Positions 53,411-61,772 of a stretch of DNA of 64,000 nucleotides are shown piece after piece. A program made the position numbers and the translations under genes. Source of the stretch: Enterobacter kobei. Its GTDB lineage: Bacteria > Pseudomonadota > Gammaproteobacteria > Enterobacterales > Enterobacteriaceae. The number at the start of each line of letters is the position of its first letter. Within the stretch, counting starts at the first letter, position 1. The stretch covers positions 4,154,001 to 4,218,000 of the forward strand of contig NZ_AP024590.1 of assembly GCF_018323985.1 (NCBI RefSeq), written 5' to 3'. The notes beneath the pieces are model-generated. The model was not told the DNA's origin. It searched no databases and was given only the letters and a program-made list of their open reading frames with translations.

Positions 53411-54703
53411 ATGAAAAAATATGCCCTTGTCGGCACGGGCGGACGTGCCGGGATGTACATTGCGGCTATCGGCGGTCAGTGGAAAGAGACCGCCACGCTG
53501 GTGGCGTTCTGCGATACCAACCACACACGCATGCAGTACGCCAATCAGCTGCTGAAGAAGGAAGGTGGCGCACCGGTCTCCACCTGGCACGCTTCGCAGT
53601 TTGAGGCGATGATCCGCGAAACGCGCCCGGACGTGATTATCGTCACCACCATGGATCGCACCCATGACGATTACATTGTGCGGGCGCTGCATGCTGGCTG
53701 TGATGTCATCACCGAAAAGCCGATGACCATCGACGAGCAGCGCGCGCTGCGCATCCTCGACGCCATTGAAGAGACGGGCCGCCAGGTGCGTGCCACCTTT
53801 AACTACCGTTATGCGCCACACCACAGCAAAGTGCGCGAACTGCTGATGAACGGCACCATTGGCGAGGTCAACTCGGTGCATTTCGAATGGCTGTTGAATA
53901 CCGAACACGGCGCGGATTATTTCCGGCGCTGGCACCGGGAAAAGCGCAACAGCGGCGGCCTGCTGGTGCACAAATCCACTCACCATTTCGACCTGATGAA
54001 CTTCTGGCTGGGGAGCTATCCGCAGCGCGTTTATGCCGAAGGCAGCCTGCGTTTTTACGGTAAAGAGAACGCCGAGCGGCGCGGCATTACGCAGTTCTAT
54101 CCCCGCGCCCACGGCTACGCCGCCGCCCAGGACGATCCTTTTGCCCTGCACATGGCAGACAATCCCCAGCTGAAAGCGCTGTATCTGGATGCCGAGCATG
54201 AGGATAACTATTACCGCGATCAGAGCGTGTTCAGCGATGGCATTACCATCGAAGATACGCTGTCGGTGCTGGTCAAATACCAGAATGAGGTGCAGCTGAC
54301 CTATTCCTTAAACGCGTATATGCCCTGGGAAGGACTGAATGTGGTGTTTAACGGCAGCGAAGGTCGCCTGGAGATGAAGCTGGTTGAGAAATCTTACGTT
54401 AACGCCGGCGGTGACCGCGCCAGTGAAGGGAGCCTGGAAGGCTGCGACATCACGGTCTTCCCGATGTTTGCCGCGCCGTGGAAAGCGGAATTCGCCCTCG
54501 GTGAGGGCGGGCACGGCGGCGGGGATAACGCCATGCTGGCGGATTTGTTTGGCCCTGCCTCGCACGATCCGCTCCAGCGGGCTGCCGATCACCGCGCCGG
54601 GGCGATGTCGATACTGACCGGCATCGCCGGGAATATCTCCATGCAGCAGCAGCGCCCGGTGAATTTTAAAGAGTTTGAACTGGTATCGCGGCTGAAAAAG
54701 TAG
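53411..54703 (+). CDS. Gfo/Idh/MocA-family oxidoreductase
   Basis: A 430-residue NAD(P)-dependent dehydrogenase or sugar oxidoreductase: Rossmann start YALVGTGGRAGMYIAAIGGQ, the family EKPMT motif at about 107-111 with catalytic Lys, and TFNYRYAPHHSKVRELL. The second domain contains LLVHKSTHHFDLMNFW. Substrate unknown; many such genes act on inositol or uncommon sugars. It has its own ribosome site (GAGGACGG) and stands alone before a convergent yjcE. Confidence 0.88.
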   Translation: MKKYALVGTGGRAGMYIAAIGGQWKETATLVAFCDTNHTRMQYANQLLKKEGGAPVSTWHASQFEAMIRETRPDVIIVTTMDRTHDDYIVRALHAGCDVITEKPMTIDEQRALRILDAIEETGRQVRATFNYRYAPHHSKVRELLMNGTIGEVNSVHFEWLLNTEHGADYFRRWHREKRNSGGLLVHKSTHHFDLMNFWLGSYPQRVYAEGSLRFYGKENAERRGITQFYPRAHGYAAAQDDPFALHMADNPQLKALYLDAEHEDNYYRDQSVFSDGITIEDTLSVLVKYQNEVQLTYSLNAYMPWEGLNVVFNGSEGRLEMKLVEKSYVNAGGDRASEGSLEGCDITVFPMFAAPWKAEFALGEGGHGGGDNAMLADLFGPASHDPLQRAADHRAGAMSILTGIAGNISMQQQRPVNFKEFELVSRLKK

Positions 54704-54711
54704 CATCAGGG

Positions 54712-54735
54712 CCCCTCATCCACAAGGATGAGGGG
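54712..54735. terminator. Bidirectional terminator between the oxidoreductase gene and yjcE
   Basis: CCCCTCATCC-ACAA-GGATGAGGGG is a perfect ten-base stem between convergent stops. Confidence 0.85.
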
Positions 54736-54742
54736 AGATCTG

Positions 54743-56389
54743 TTATTTGTTTTCTATCAGCAGCGCTTCCAGCAGGTCCAGATCGTGCAGCAGTTTTTGC
54801 AGCGTTTCGTTGCTGATCTGTCGCGTGGCGCGCAGATGATACAGCTCTGCCCGCTCCGAGCGCAGCGCCGCGAGGCGGAAGCGGCGTTCGAGGTTCTCTT
54901 CCTGCAGCGAACTGTCGACGTTATTACGGCCATCAGCGCGGCGACGCAGATTACCGATCACCCGCGAGCTGACTTCGGTCAGCAGCTGGTCATCGATATT
55001 TTCCTCGGCGTTGGCCGCCAGACGCTCCTGCATTTTCTGGATAGCGACAATGGCCACGTCAGCGGTTTTCGCCCGCGCCAGCCGCTCTTCTTTCGCCTGC
55101 TGCGCGTGATCGGCAATCTCCATATGTTGCAGCAGCAAGGGTAAGACCACCACAGCGACAAACAGCGAGAACAGGATCACCCCGGCGGCAAGAAAGACCA
55201 GTTCGTAACGTGCCGGGAAATGTTCCCCGCCCGGCAGCAGCAGCGGAATGGAGAGCACACCGGCAAGGGTAATCGCCCCGCGCACGCCAGCAAAGGTGGA
55301 GATCAGCAGCTCGCGCGTCGTCCACATGCCGAATTCCATCGGCTTTTTGGTCAGGAAGCGCTGGCTGAATTTCTGCATCGTCCACAACCAGCCGAAACGC
55401 ACCACCATCAGCGCGGCGTAAATCAGGACGATGTCGGTAAACAGCATCCAGGTTTCAACGTTAGGATCGACTTCTGCCGCCGCCAGCGAGCTTTCCATAA
55501 TGCCCGGCAGTTGCAGACCCAACAGCAGAAAGACCATGCCGTTAAACACGAATTCCAGCATCGACCAGGTGCTGTTGGCACGCAGACGCATCGCCAGCGG
55601 CGCAGAGCGCATCACGCCAGAGCGAGTGATGGTCATCCCGGCCGCCACCGCGGCCAGAATACCGGACACACCGATGTGTTCCGCAATCAGATAAGAGGCG
55701 AACGGCAGCAGGAACAGCAGCACGATTTGCGTGGCAGGCTCATCGCCGCCCCAACGGCTGAGAAAACGCAGCGAGCGACCATACAGCCAGCTCACCACGA
55801 AGCCTGCGAGCAGGCCGCCGATCGCCACCTTGAAGAATTCCACGGTCGCCCCGCCAACGGTGAAGACCATGGTACCCATCGCCACCGCGACGGCAAACTT
55901 CAGGGCCACCAGGCCTGACGCGTCGTTCATCAGCGCCTCGCCCTGGAGAATGCCCATAATTTTTTTCGGGATGCGCCCTTCGCCGACAATGCCGGACAGC
56001 GCCACGGCATCAGTTGGCGACAGCACCGCCGCCAGCGCGAACGCCGGGATCAGCGGTATACCGGGCACCACCCAGTAAATCAGATAGCCAATGCCGACCA
56101 CGGTGACCAGCACCAGTGCCAGCGCGAGACCAAATATTTCACGCCCGTGCTCCAGAAACTCACGCGTGGGGGTTTTCCAGCCATCCGCGAACAGCAGCGG
56201 CGGGATAAACAGCACCAGAAAGAGTTCCGGATCGAACTCCACATGCAGGCCAAAGGTGGGTAAGGCCAGCATGGCGCCGATAGCGATCTGCATCAGCGGC
56301 AGGGGGATCTGGAAGGGCAGGACACGGGTGACAACACCCGAGAGTGAGACCACGAGGGTCATGATGAGTATGGTGAAGAAGATTTCCAT
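54743..56389 (-). CDS. yjcE: YjcE, CPA1-family Na+/H+ exchanger-like protein
   Basis: A 548-residue monovalent cation:proton antiporter family protein with about twelve hydrophobic segments, LFIPPLLFADGWKTPTREF and the ion-binding ALSPTDAVALSGI, then a charged C-terminal cytosolic tail. Clearly E. coli YjcE. Na+/H+ exchange is inferred from the family; a physiological role is not established. Confidence 0.94.
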   Translation of the reverse strand: MEIFFTILIMTLVVSLSGVVTRVLPFQIPLPLMQIAIGAMLALPTFGLHVEFDPELFLVLFIPPLLFADGWKTPTREFLEHGREIFGLALALVLVTVVGIGYLIYWVVPGIPLIPAFALAAVLSPTDAVALSGIVGEGRIPKKIMGILQGEALMNDASGLVALKFAVAVAMGTMVFTVGGATVEFFKVAIGGLLAGFVVSWLYGRSLRFLSRWGGDEPATQIVLLFLLPFASYLIAEHIGVSGILAAVAAGMTITRSGVMRSAPLAMRLRANSTWSMLEFVFNGMVFLLLGLQLPGIMESSLAAAEVDPNVETWMLFTDIVLIYAALMVVRFGWLWTMQKFSQRFLTKKPMEFGMWTTRELLISTFAGVRGAITLAGVLSIPLLLPGGEHFPARYELVFLAAGVILFSLFVAVVVLPLLLQHMEIADHAQQAKEERLARAKTADVAIVAIQKMQERLAANAEENIDDQLLTEVSSRVIGNLRRRADGRNNVDSSLQEENLERRFRLAALRSERAELYHLRATRQISNETLQKLLHDLDLLEALLIENK

Positions 56390-56500
56390 GCGTTCCCTGT
56401 TTGCGATGATTCTTTATAATCGATGACGAGGCATCATGCCTTTCATAATAGAACATGCAGCTTAATGTAATGGAAACAGGATGTGCCTTAAAAAGTAAAA

Positions 56501-56525
56501 AGGGCGGCAAATGCCACCCTTTTCT
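56501..56525 (-). terminator. Terminator of ghxP
   Basis: On the minus strand AAGGGTGGCATTTGCCGCCCTT is followed by TTTACTTTTT, a typical rho-independent terminator, 18 bases after the ghxP stop. Confidence 0.88.
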
Positions 56526-56542
56526 TCGAGTCAGCGCGCAAA

Positions 56543-57892
56543 TTAAATCGCCCAGCCACCCGCATAGAAAGCCACCAGCGCCACCGCGATCACCACGGTA
56601 CCGATGTTCAGACGACGCCATTCGCCCGATACCACACGGCCAATCACCAGCGAGGCGAAGCCGATCATGATGCCGGTAACGATGTTACAGGTCAGTACGA
56701 TAAACACCGCAGTAATAAGACCGGCCATCGCATCGACAAAATCGGCGAAATCGATTTTCGACACGTTGCTCAGCATCAGCAGACCAACGTACATCAGCGC
56801 AGGAGCGGTCGCGTAAGCCGGAACCAGGTAAGAGAGCGGAGAGAGGAACAGGATCAGCAGGAACAGCACGCCGACGGTGATCGCCGTCAGACCGGTTTTA
56901 CCGCCTGCCGCCGTACCTGCCGCCGATTCGATATACACTGCCGCCGGGGCTGCGCCCACCAGGCCGGAGAAGACGCTGCTCAGGGAGTCGGTGGTCAGCG
57001 CTTTGCCGCCATCGATAATCTGACCGTCTTTATCCAGCAGGTTTGCCTGACCGGCTACCGCACGGATGGTGCCTGTGGCATCAAACACCGCTGTCATCAC
57101 CAGCGCCAGAACACTCGGCAGCACGATCGGGTTCAACGCGCCCATAATGTCCAGGCTACCGATCAGCGAATTGCCGTGTTCATCGCTCAGCGACGGCATG
57201 GCAAAGATACCGGAGAAGTGTACGGATGGATCGAAAATCAGGCCGACAATCGACACCCCGATGATGGTCAGCAGAATGCCGCCCGGCACTTTCAGTTTTT
57301 CCAGACCAATGATCACCGCGAGGCCAATCAGCGACATGATCACCGGGAAGCTGGCGAAATGACCCAGCGCCACCGGCAGACCGTCGATAGGGTTTTTCAC
57401 CACCAGACCGACGCCGTTCGCGGCAATAAGCAGCAGGAACAGGCCGATACCGATACCGGTGCCGTGCGCCACGCCCTGCGGCAGGTTGCGCAGGATCCAG
57501 CTACGGATACCGGTGGCGGAGATCACGGTAAAGAGCACGCCCATCAGGAAGACCGCGCCAAGGGCAACCGGTACGCTGATTTGCTGGCCGAGCACCAGGC
57601 TAAAGGCGGTAAAGGCCGTCAGTGAGATGGCGCAGCCAATCGCCAGCGGCAGATTCGCCCACAGGCCCATTACAATAGAACCCAGCCCGGCAACCAGACA
57701 GGTGGCAACGAACACCGCCGTCGGCGGGAAACCCGCTTTGCCCAGCATGCCCGGCACGACGATCACGGAGTAAACCATGGCCAGGAAGGTGGTAAGACCG
57801 GCTACGATCTCCTGACGGACAGTACTGCCGCGTGCAGAGATTTTAAATAAAGCGTCAAGCGAACCGCCGGTACGCGCTGAAGGCGTAGACAT
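56543..57892 (-). CDS. ghxP: Guanine/hypoxanthine permease GhxP
   Basis: A 449-residue NCS2-family purine permease; start MSTPSARTGGSLDALFKISARGST matches E. coli GhxP, and the frame beyond it is not conserved. Twelve or more hydrophobic segments and FSGLVGAAPAAVYIESAAGTAAGGKTGLTA are present. Imports guanine and hypoxanthine for salvage. A PurR-like box lies upstream, consistent with purine control. Confidence 0.95.
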   Translation of the reverse strand: MSTPSARTGGSLDALFKISARGSTVRQEIVAGLTTFLAMVYSVIVVPGMLGKAGFPPTAVFVATCLVAGLGSIVMGLWANLPLAIGCAISLTAFTAFSLVLGQQISVPVALGAVFLMGVLFTVISATGIRSWILRNLPQGVAHGTGIGIGLFLLLIAANGVGLVVKNPIDGLPVALGHFASFPVIMSLIGLAVIIGLEKLKVPGGILLTIIGVSIVGLIFDPSVHFSGIFAMPSLSDEHGNSLIGSLDIMGALNPIVLPSVLALVMTAVFDATGTIRAVAGQANLLDKDGQIIDGGKALTTDSLSSVFSGLVGAAPAAVYIESAAGTAAGGKTGLTAITVGVLFLLILFLSPLSYLVPAYATAPALMYVGLLMLSNVSKIDFADFVDAMAGLITAVFIVLTCNIVTGIMIGFASLVIGRVVSGEWRRLNIGTVVIAVALVAFYAGGWAI

Positions 57893-58002
57893 AGAAAACA
57901 TCCCCTGAGAATTTTTATATTCGCTGGTTTGCGTGGCGGACAATCCACTGCCAGATTAAACGTCATCTCCATGTGCTACGTTGTGGCAAAGCAGTGCCAC
58001 AA

Positions 58003-58018
58003 AAAGCAAACGTTTAAC
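58003..58018. promoter_or_regulatory. PurR-like box upstream of ghxP
   Basis: AAAGCAAACGTTTAAC resembles the PurR operator ACGCAAACGTTTNCGT at the central GCAAACGTTT core. A weaker GGCAAACGATT lies 45 bases further upstream. PurR control of purine permeases is established in E. coli. Confidence 0.65.
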
Positions 58019-58166
58019 TCCGCGCAAACAAAACGGCTGTTGAAAAAGGCAAACGATTATCCAGCCATCTACAGGGGCATTTCAACTTAACTTTGCGCCT
58101 TTTTACGAAATTTCGCTCAGGACGATGAAGAAAGCAGCAGGCGCTGCGCAAACGTTGTCGCTGAAA

Positions 58167-58508
58167 TCAGGCGACTTTCTTTTGTTCAGCTTTACGGCGG
58201 GCAATGAAATCAGACGCAAGCATAATCCGGCTGAACTGCTCCTGGGCGCGCATATCATTCTCAACCTCCCACAGATCGACCGCTGCCTGCAGGTTGAGCC
58301 AAAAATCTACGGACGTGTCAAAGGCTTTGGCCAGCCGAAACGCCATATCGGTGGTGAGCTTGCGGTTATTGTTCACCAGTGCGCTCACCGTATTGCGATG
58401 GACCTGCACTATTTCGGCCAGCTCGTTAATTTTCAGATTGAGGGGCTCCAGGTATTCATACAGCAGGACGTCACCTACGGTAGTGGGTTTTCTGGTTGCC
58501 TGTTTCAT
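58167..58508 (-). CDS. higA: HigA-type antitoxin
   Basis: A 113-residue XRE/HigA-family antitoxin with a helix-turn-helix near residues 25-50 (NELAEIVQVHRNTVSALVNNNRKLT), as in HigA. Downstream of the toxin gene on the same strand by 63 bp, the toxin-first order typical of higBA. It probably represses its promoter at the palindrome 58912-58930. Confidence 0.86.
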   Translation of the reverse strand: MKQATRKPTTVGDVLLYEYLEPLNLKINELAEIVQVHRNTVSALVNNNRKLTTDMAFRLAKAFDTSVDFWLNLQAAVDLWEVENDMRAQEQFSRIMLASDFIARRKAEQKKVA

Positions 58509-58571
58509 GATGGATCCTTTGAGTATTACGTTAAGTTGCTATTGATAAGGCAGCATCGGCCTGCCCTGCTG

Positions 58572-58868
58572 TTAATAGTTGTGCGCATCCAGATAAAGAT
58601 CTTCCGCTTTCCCGTCCACCCATTGGAAAATCAGCCGGTACTGCTGATTTATTCTTATCGATGAATAGCCTTGCAGCTTGCCGTTCAGCTCTTCATATCG
58701 ATTCCCTGGCGGCGAACGTAAATCACGATATGAACTGGCGGCATTGATGATGTCGAGTTTACGCGCCAGCGTCGTATGAATACCCGGCGGAATGGTTCGA
58801 TGCGGCGTTGAGTGCCTGAAGAACTCTTCCAGCCATGCATCACGGAAGCTGCCAATCTGCTTTAGCAT
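58572..58868 (-). CDS. higB: HigB-type RelE-family toxin
   Basis: A 98-residue RelE-fold toxin with LARKLDIINAASSYRDLRSPPGNRYEELNGKLQGYSSIRINQQYRLIFQW (quoted in parts below 20) and terminal LYLDAHNY, the HigB pattern with catalytic basic residues Arg and His. MLKQIGSFRDAWLEEFF is chosen because the frame before it is not conserved. Ribosome-dependent mRNA cleavage is known for the family. Intact. Confidence 0.86.
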   Translation of the reverse strand: MLKQIGSFRDAWLEEFFRHSTPHRTIPPGIHTTLARKLDIINAASSYRDLRSPPGNRYEELNGKLQGYSSIRINQQYRLIFQWVDGKAEDLYLDAHNY

Positions 58869-58911
58869 TTCATTTATGCCTCCCTGCTCTGTCTGCAAGG
58901 ATGCTAGCGCA

Positions 58912-58930
58912 CTTATGCACCGTGCACAAG
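58912..58930. promoter_or_regulatory. Operator of the higBA pair
   Basis: CTTATGCAC-C-GTGCACAAG is an almost perfect palindrome (one mismatch per arm pair) 44 bases before the higB ATG, suited to HigA autoregulation. Confidence 0.7.
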
Positions 58931-58976
58931 TGCATTAATTAACAATGTCTGAGCGTATAGTGTCGTCGCGTATCGG

Positions 58977-59645
58977 TTATTCGCCCGGTAATTCGAACGG
59001 TCCACCCTTCTCAATGGCACGCTGCCAGGCCGGACGCATTTCGACGCGTTTCTTCCAGGCCTGCAAGTTGGGCAGGTGATCGACGCCACCGCGGGCCAGC
59101 AGGGCAAACACCGGGAAGCTCATCTGGATGTCGGCCATGCTGAGCGACTCCCCGGTAAACCATGGCTGGCTGCCGAGTTCCGCTTCTATATAGCGGGCAT
59201 GAGTTTCGATCTGCTTATTGAGATAGCCTTTCTGTACGCCCTGTCCCAGCGCTTTGCCGAGGGTACGAAAACCAAGCGGCACTGGCGGTTTACCCAGGCT
59301 GCTGAACACCAGCTTCATCAGCAACGGCGGCATCAGCGAGCCTTCGGCATAATGCAGCCAGAAACGGTAGCGCAACCGCTGATCGGCATCGGCGGGTTTC
59401 AGCGTTCCCTGCGGATCGTAGTTTTCCTGCAAGTATTCAAGGATCGCCCCGGACTCGGCAATAATGCGTCCGTCATCTTCCAGCACCGGGGATTTTCCCA
59501 GCGGATGCACTTTTTTCAGTGCTTCCGGTGCCAGCATGGTTTTTTCGCGCTGGTAGCGCACCAGTTCGTACGGCACGCCCAGTTCTTCCAGCGCCCATAG
59601 CACGCGCTGTGAACGGGACTTATTCAGATGATGCACTTTAAGCAT
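58977..59645 (-). CDS. Glutathione S-transferase family protein
   Basis: A 222-residue cytosolic GST: thioredoxin-like N-domain with LNKSRSQRVLWALEELGVPYEL and the conserved ESGAILEYL near residues 64-72 (glutathione contact), followed by an all-helical C-domain with MADIQMSFPVFAL. Role in conjugation or reduction is inferred. It sits between higBA and sraL and is a normal family length. Confidence 0.88.
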   Translation of the reverse strand: MLKVHHLNKSRSQRVLWALEELGVPYELVRYQREKTMLAPEALKKVHPLGKSPVLEDDGRIIAESGAILEYLQENYDPQGTLKPADADQRLRYRFWLHYAEGSLMPPLLMKLVFSSLGKPPVPLGFRTLGKALGQGVQKGYLNKQIETHARYIEAELGSQPWFTGESLSMADIQMSFPVFALLARGGVDHLPNLQAWKKRVEMRPAWQRAIEKGGPFELPGE

Positions 59646-59769
59646 GATTTACTCCGTTAAGTTGGCACTTACTTACTATAGAAAATTGTGCATCATGCGT
59701 GAAAAATTTCGGCAATAATCCCCTCGCCTCCCCTGGCAAAACGGTGCCGGTGGCATACACTTAAAGTGT

Positions 59770-59914
59770 CGATACAAACCGGAACCTCTTGTGTTTTATG
59801 TCAGAATGAGGGGTATCGATGTCGGGGGAGACCCTCCCACAAACCCGTGGGATAGAGCGAAAGACAAAAGACCGGAAAACAAACTAAAGCGCCGTTACGG
59901 CGCTTTAGTTTTTT
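59770..59914 (+). ncRNA. sraL: Small RNA SraL (RyjA)
   Basis: The stretch matches remembered SraL features of E. coli and Salmonella: AACCGGAACCTC near the 5' end, GTCGGGGGAGACCCTCC, GTGGGATAGAGCGAAAGAC and AGACCGGAAAACAAAC, then the terminator ACTAAAGCGCC-GTTAC-GGCGCTTTAG with a T-run ending at 59914. A -10-like CATACACT at 59752-59759 fits a sigma-S promoter. In Salmonella SraL represses tig and also contacts rho mRNA. It sits beyond the soxR 3' end on the opposite strand, as in E. coli, but an amidase/immunity pair is inserted between them. The 5' end is approximate. Confidence 0.9.
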
Positions 59915-60014
59915 GTGTTACTTCATTAATTTTTATTAGCCATAAATGACAAAAAAACCATAAATAATCGGAGTAACGTTGCCCGGCAGTCGACCAAAAG
60001 ACAAGGAATTGGGT

Positions 60015-60374
60015 ATGTCATGGAATAAATACGCAGCTGTAGAGTTTGCAAAAAATCATGTCTATCACGAAAGCCATCGTAAATGTGAACTATTTGTAAA
60101 AAATGCAATTATTGCGGGTGGACTTCCTATTCACGGCACTGGTTCTGCCAAAAATATGGGGCTGACCTTGACTCAGGTTGGTTTTTTTAAAGTCTCAGGT
60201 GAACCACAATTAGGCGATGTGGTTGTTATTCAGTCAATCAGCGGTCACCCTGACGGGCATGTGTGCATTTATGACGGGCACCAATGGTTAAGTGACTTTG
60301 CCCAGCGCTCCATGTACCCAGGTGCGGCATATAGAAAGAGCCGCCCGGCGTTTCAGCTTTACAGGCATTATTGA
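60015..60374 (+). CDS. Putative CHAP/NlpC-type peptidoglycan amidase effector
   Basis: A 119-residue protein starting MSWNKYAAVEFAKNHVYHES, with a nucleophile-like Cys24 in HRKCELFVKNAIIAGG and a His/Asp region in SGHPDGHVCIYDGHQW (His82). This resembles cysteine amidases used as type VI secretion effectors. No signal peptide is present, unlike the downstream partner. AAGGA lies 7 bases before ATG 60015; an alternative TTG at 59979 has GGAG and would add 12 residues. The sequence is clearly AT-richer than its neighbours. One base separates it from the next gene, implying a toxin/immunity unit. I cannot name a described family with certainty. Confidence 0.68.
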   Translation: MSWNKYAAVEFAKNHVYHESHRKCELFVKNAIIAGGLPIHGTGSAKNMGLTLTQVGFFKVSGEPQLGDVVVIQSISGHPDGHVCIYDGHQWLSDFAQRSMYPGAAYRKSRPAFQLYRHY

Positions 60375-60375
60375 T

Positions 60376-60843
60376 ATGAAAACCAGCATCATTATGTCCC
60401 TTCTTTTTTCCGCCAGCGCATTCGCCCAGCCGGATATGACAGCGAGCCATGAACCTCAGCAAGCAGCACGGCACTTTAATGAATGGTATATACAGCAAGT
60501 CACAGCAGGCAAATTTCCTATAACTGACAGCAACGAAATAGATAAATATGTCACCGCTGACTCACTTAACGAACTACGCCACGCTCAGGATCCCAGATAT
60601 GCTGATGAAGAATTTTACGATGCTGATTTCTTTCTTAAAGCGCAAGACACGGGTGAAGACTGGTTACAAAACGTTACGGTTGTATCGGCTGAATACGATC
60701 CCGTTTGCACCAATGTTTACATCGCTTTTGGCAAAAAGGAGGAACATATCATCATTGACTGTATGGTAAGAGAAAATGGCATTTGGAAAGTGAAGTCCGT
60801 GGCGCGTCAACTCGCGATACGTCCGTATGAATCACGTAAATAA
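60376..60843 (+). CDS. Putative periplasmic immunity protein (DUF3828-like)
   Basis: A 155-residue protein with a clear signal peptide (MKTSIIMSLLFSASAFA, cut before QPD) and a globular domain with many acidic residues (VTADSLNELRHAQDPRYADEEFYDADFF, quoted in part; EDWLQNVTVVSAEYD; VKSVARQLAI). DUF3828-type proteins are often found beside peptidoglycan-targeting effectors as immunity proteins. A periplasmic location fits protection against a cell-wall amidase. It starts one base after the effector stop. Convergent with soxR. The assignment is inferred from gene pairing. Confidence 0.65.
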   Translation: MKTSIIMSLLFSASAFAQPDMTASHEPQQAARHFNEWYIQQVTAGKFPITDSNEIDKYVTADSLNELRHAQDPRYADEEFYDADFFLKAQDTGEDWLQNVTVVSAEYDPVCTNVYIAFGKKEEHIIIDCMVRENGIWKVKSVARQLAIRPYESRK

Positions 60844-60849
60844 ATCAGG

Positions 60850-61308
60850 TTAATCATCTTCCAGCAGGCGCGCGCCGGTGCCCTGCTCGCCCAGCCGATC
60901 GCCAGGATTGCGCAGCGGGCAGTCACTGCGTGACAGACAGCCGCAGCCGATACAACCATCCAGCTCATCGCGCAGCGCTTCCAGCGTGTGAATACGTCGA
61001 TCCAGTTCCACCCGCCATTGGGATGACAACTGTTTCCACTCTTTCGGACTTAGCGTATGCCCTTCCGGCAATACGCCAAAAGCATCGCCAATAGTGGCAA
61101 GAGGAATGCCGATACGCTGCGCAATTTTGATAATCGCCACATAACGCAGCACATCACGGGTATAACGCCGCTGATTACCGCTGTTGCGCACACTTTTGAT
61201 CAGCCCTTTCGCCTCATAAAAGTGCAGCGCCGATACCGCCACGCCGCTACGTTTTGCCACTTCGCCTGGGGTGAGTAGCGCTTTAAAACGCGGTAATTTC
61301 TTTTCCAT
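60850..61308 (-). CDS. soxR: Redox-sensitive regulator SoxR
   Basis: MerR-family 2Fe-2S sensor of redox-cycling drugs and nitric oxide; activates soxS. 152 residues: winged HTH at 12-45 (TPGEVAKRSGVAVSALHFYEAKGLIKSVRNSG), a dimer helix and the cluster cysteines in CIGCGCLSRSDC near 119-130, all four present. Divergent from soxS across the shared SoxR site. Confidence 0.97.
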   Translation of the reverse strand: MEKKLPRFKALLTPGEVAKRSGVAVSALHFYEAKGLIKSVRNSGNQRRYTRDVLRYVAIIKIAQRIGIPLATIGDAFGVLPEGHTLSPKEWKQLSSQWRVELDRRIHTLEALRDELDGCIGCGCLSRSDCPLRNPGDRLGEQGTGARLLEDD

Positions 61309-61315
61309 AAATCGC

Positions 61316-61346
61316 TTTACCTCAAGTTAACTTGAGGAATTATACT
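61316..61346 (+). promoter_or_regulatory. soxS promoter with SoxR binding site
   Basis: -35 TTTACC (61316-61321) and -10 TATACT (61341-61346) are separated by 19 bases, the over-long spacer typical of SoxR/MerR promoters. The perfect palindrome CCTCAAGTTAACTTGAGG (61320-61337) fills the spacer and is the SoxR operator. Confidence 0.95.
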
Positions 61347-61392
61347 CGCCCGCAGACAAAACGACAGCGGCAGAACTGAGAAAGAGGCTAGT

Positions 61393-61716
61393 ATGTCCCA
61401 TCAGCAAATTATTCAGACACTTATTGAATGGATTGATGAACATATCGACCAACCCATGAACATTGATGTGGTCGCCAGAAAATCCGGTTACTCGAAGTGG
61501 TATCTACAAAGGATGTTCCGCGCAGTGATGCATCAGACGTTGGGCGATTACATTCGCCAGCGCCGGTTACTGCTGGCAGCCGAAGCGCTGCGTTCTACAC
61601 AGCGACCCATTTTTGATATTGCAATGGATCTGGGGTATGTCTCCCAGCAAACTTTTTCGCGCGTATTCCGCCGCGAATTTGACAGAACGCCCAGCGACTA
61701 TCGTCATCAGATGTAA
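61393..61716 (+). CDS. soxS: Superoxide-response activator SoxS
   Basis: A 107-residue AraC/XylS-family activator made almost only of the DNA-binding domain with two helix-turn-helix motifs (MNIDVVARKSGYSKWYLQRMFR; FDIAMDLGYVSQQTFSRVFRREFDRTPSDYR). Length equals E. coli SoxS. Switches on the superoxide and drug response. Its 3' end lies near the perfect inverted repeat 61728-61772. Confidence 0.97.
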   Translation: MSHQQIIQTLIEWIDEHIDQPMNIDVVARKSGYSKWYLQRMFRAVMHQTLGDYIRQRRLLLAAEALRSTQRPIFDIAMDLGYVSQQTFSRVFRREFDRTPSDYRHQM

Positions 61717-61727
61717 ACCCCGAACTC

Positions 61728-61772
61728 GCGCTTGTCCCATCAGGCGTTTATTAAGACTAATGGGACAAGCGC
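61728..61772. terminator. 13-bp perfect inverted repeat between soxS and pdeC
   Basis: GCGCTTGTCCCAT and ATGGGACAAGCGC flank a 19-base loop, the right arm touching the pdeC stop codon. It lacks a T-run, so it is a stem that may stop or protect both convergent transcripts. Confidence 0.55.
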
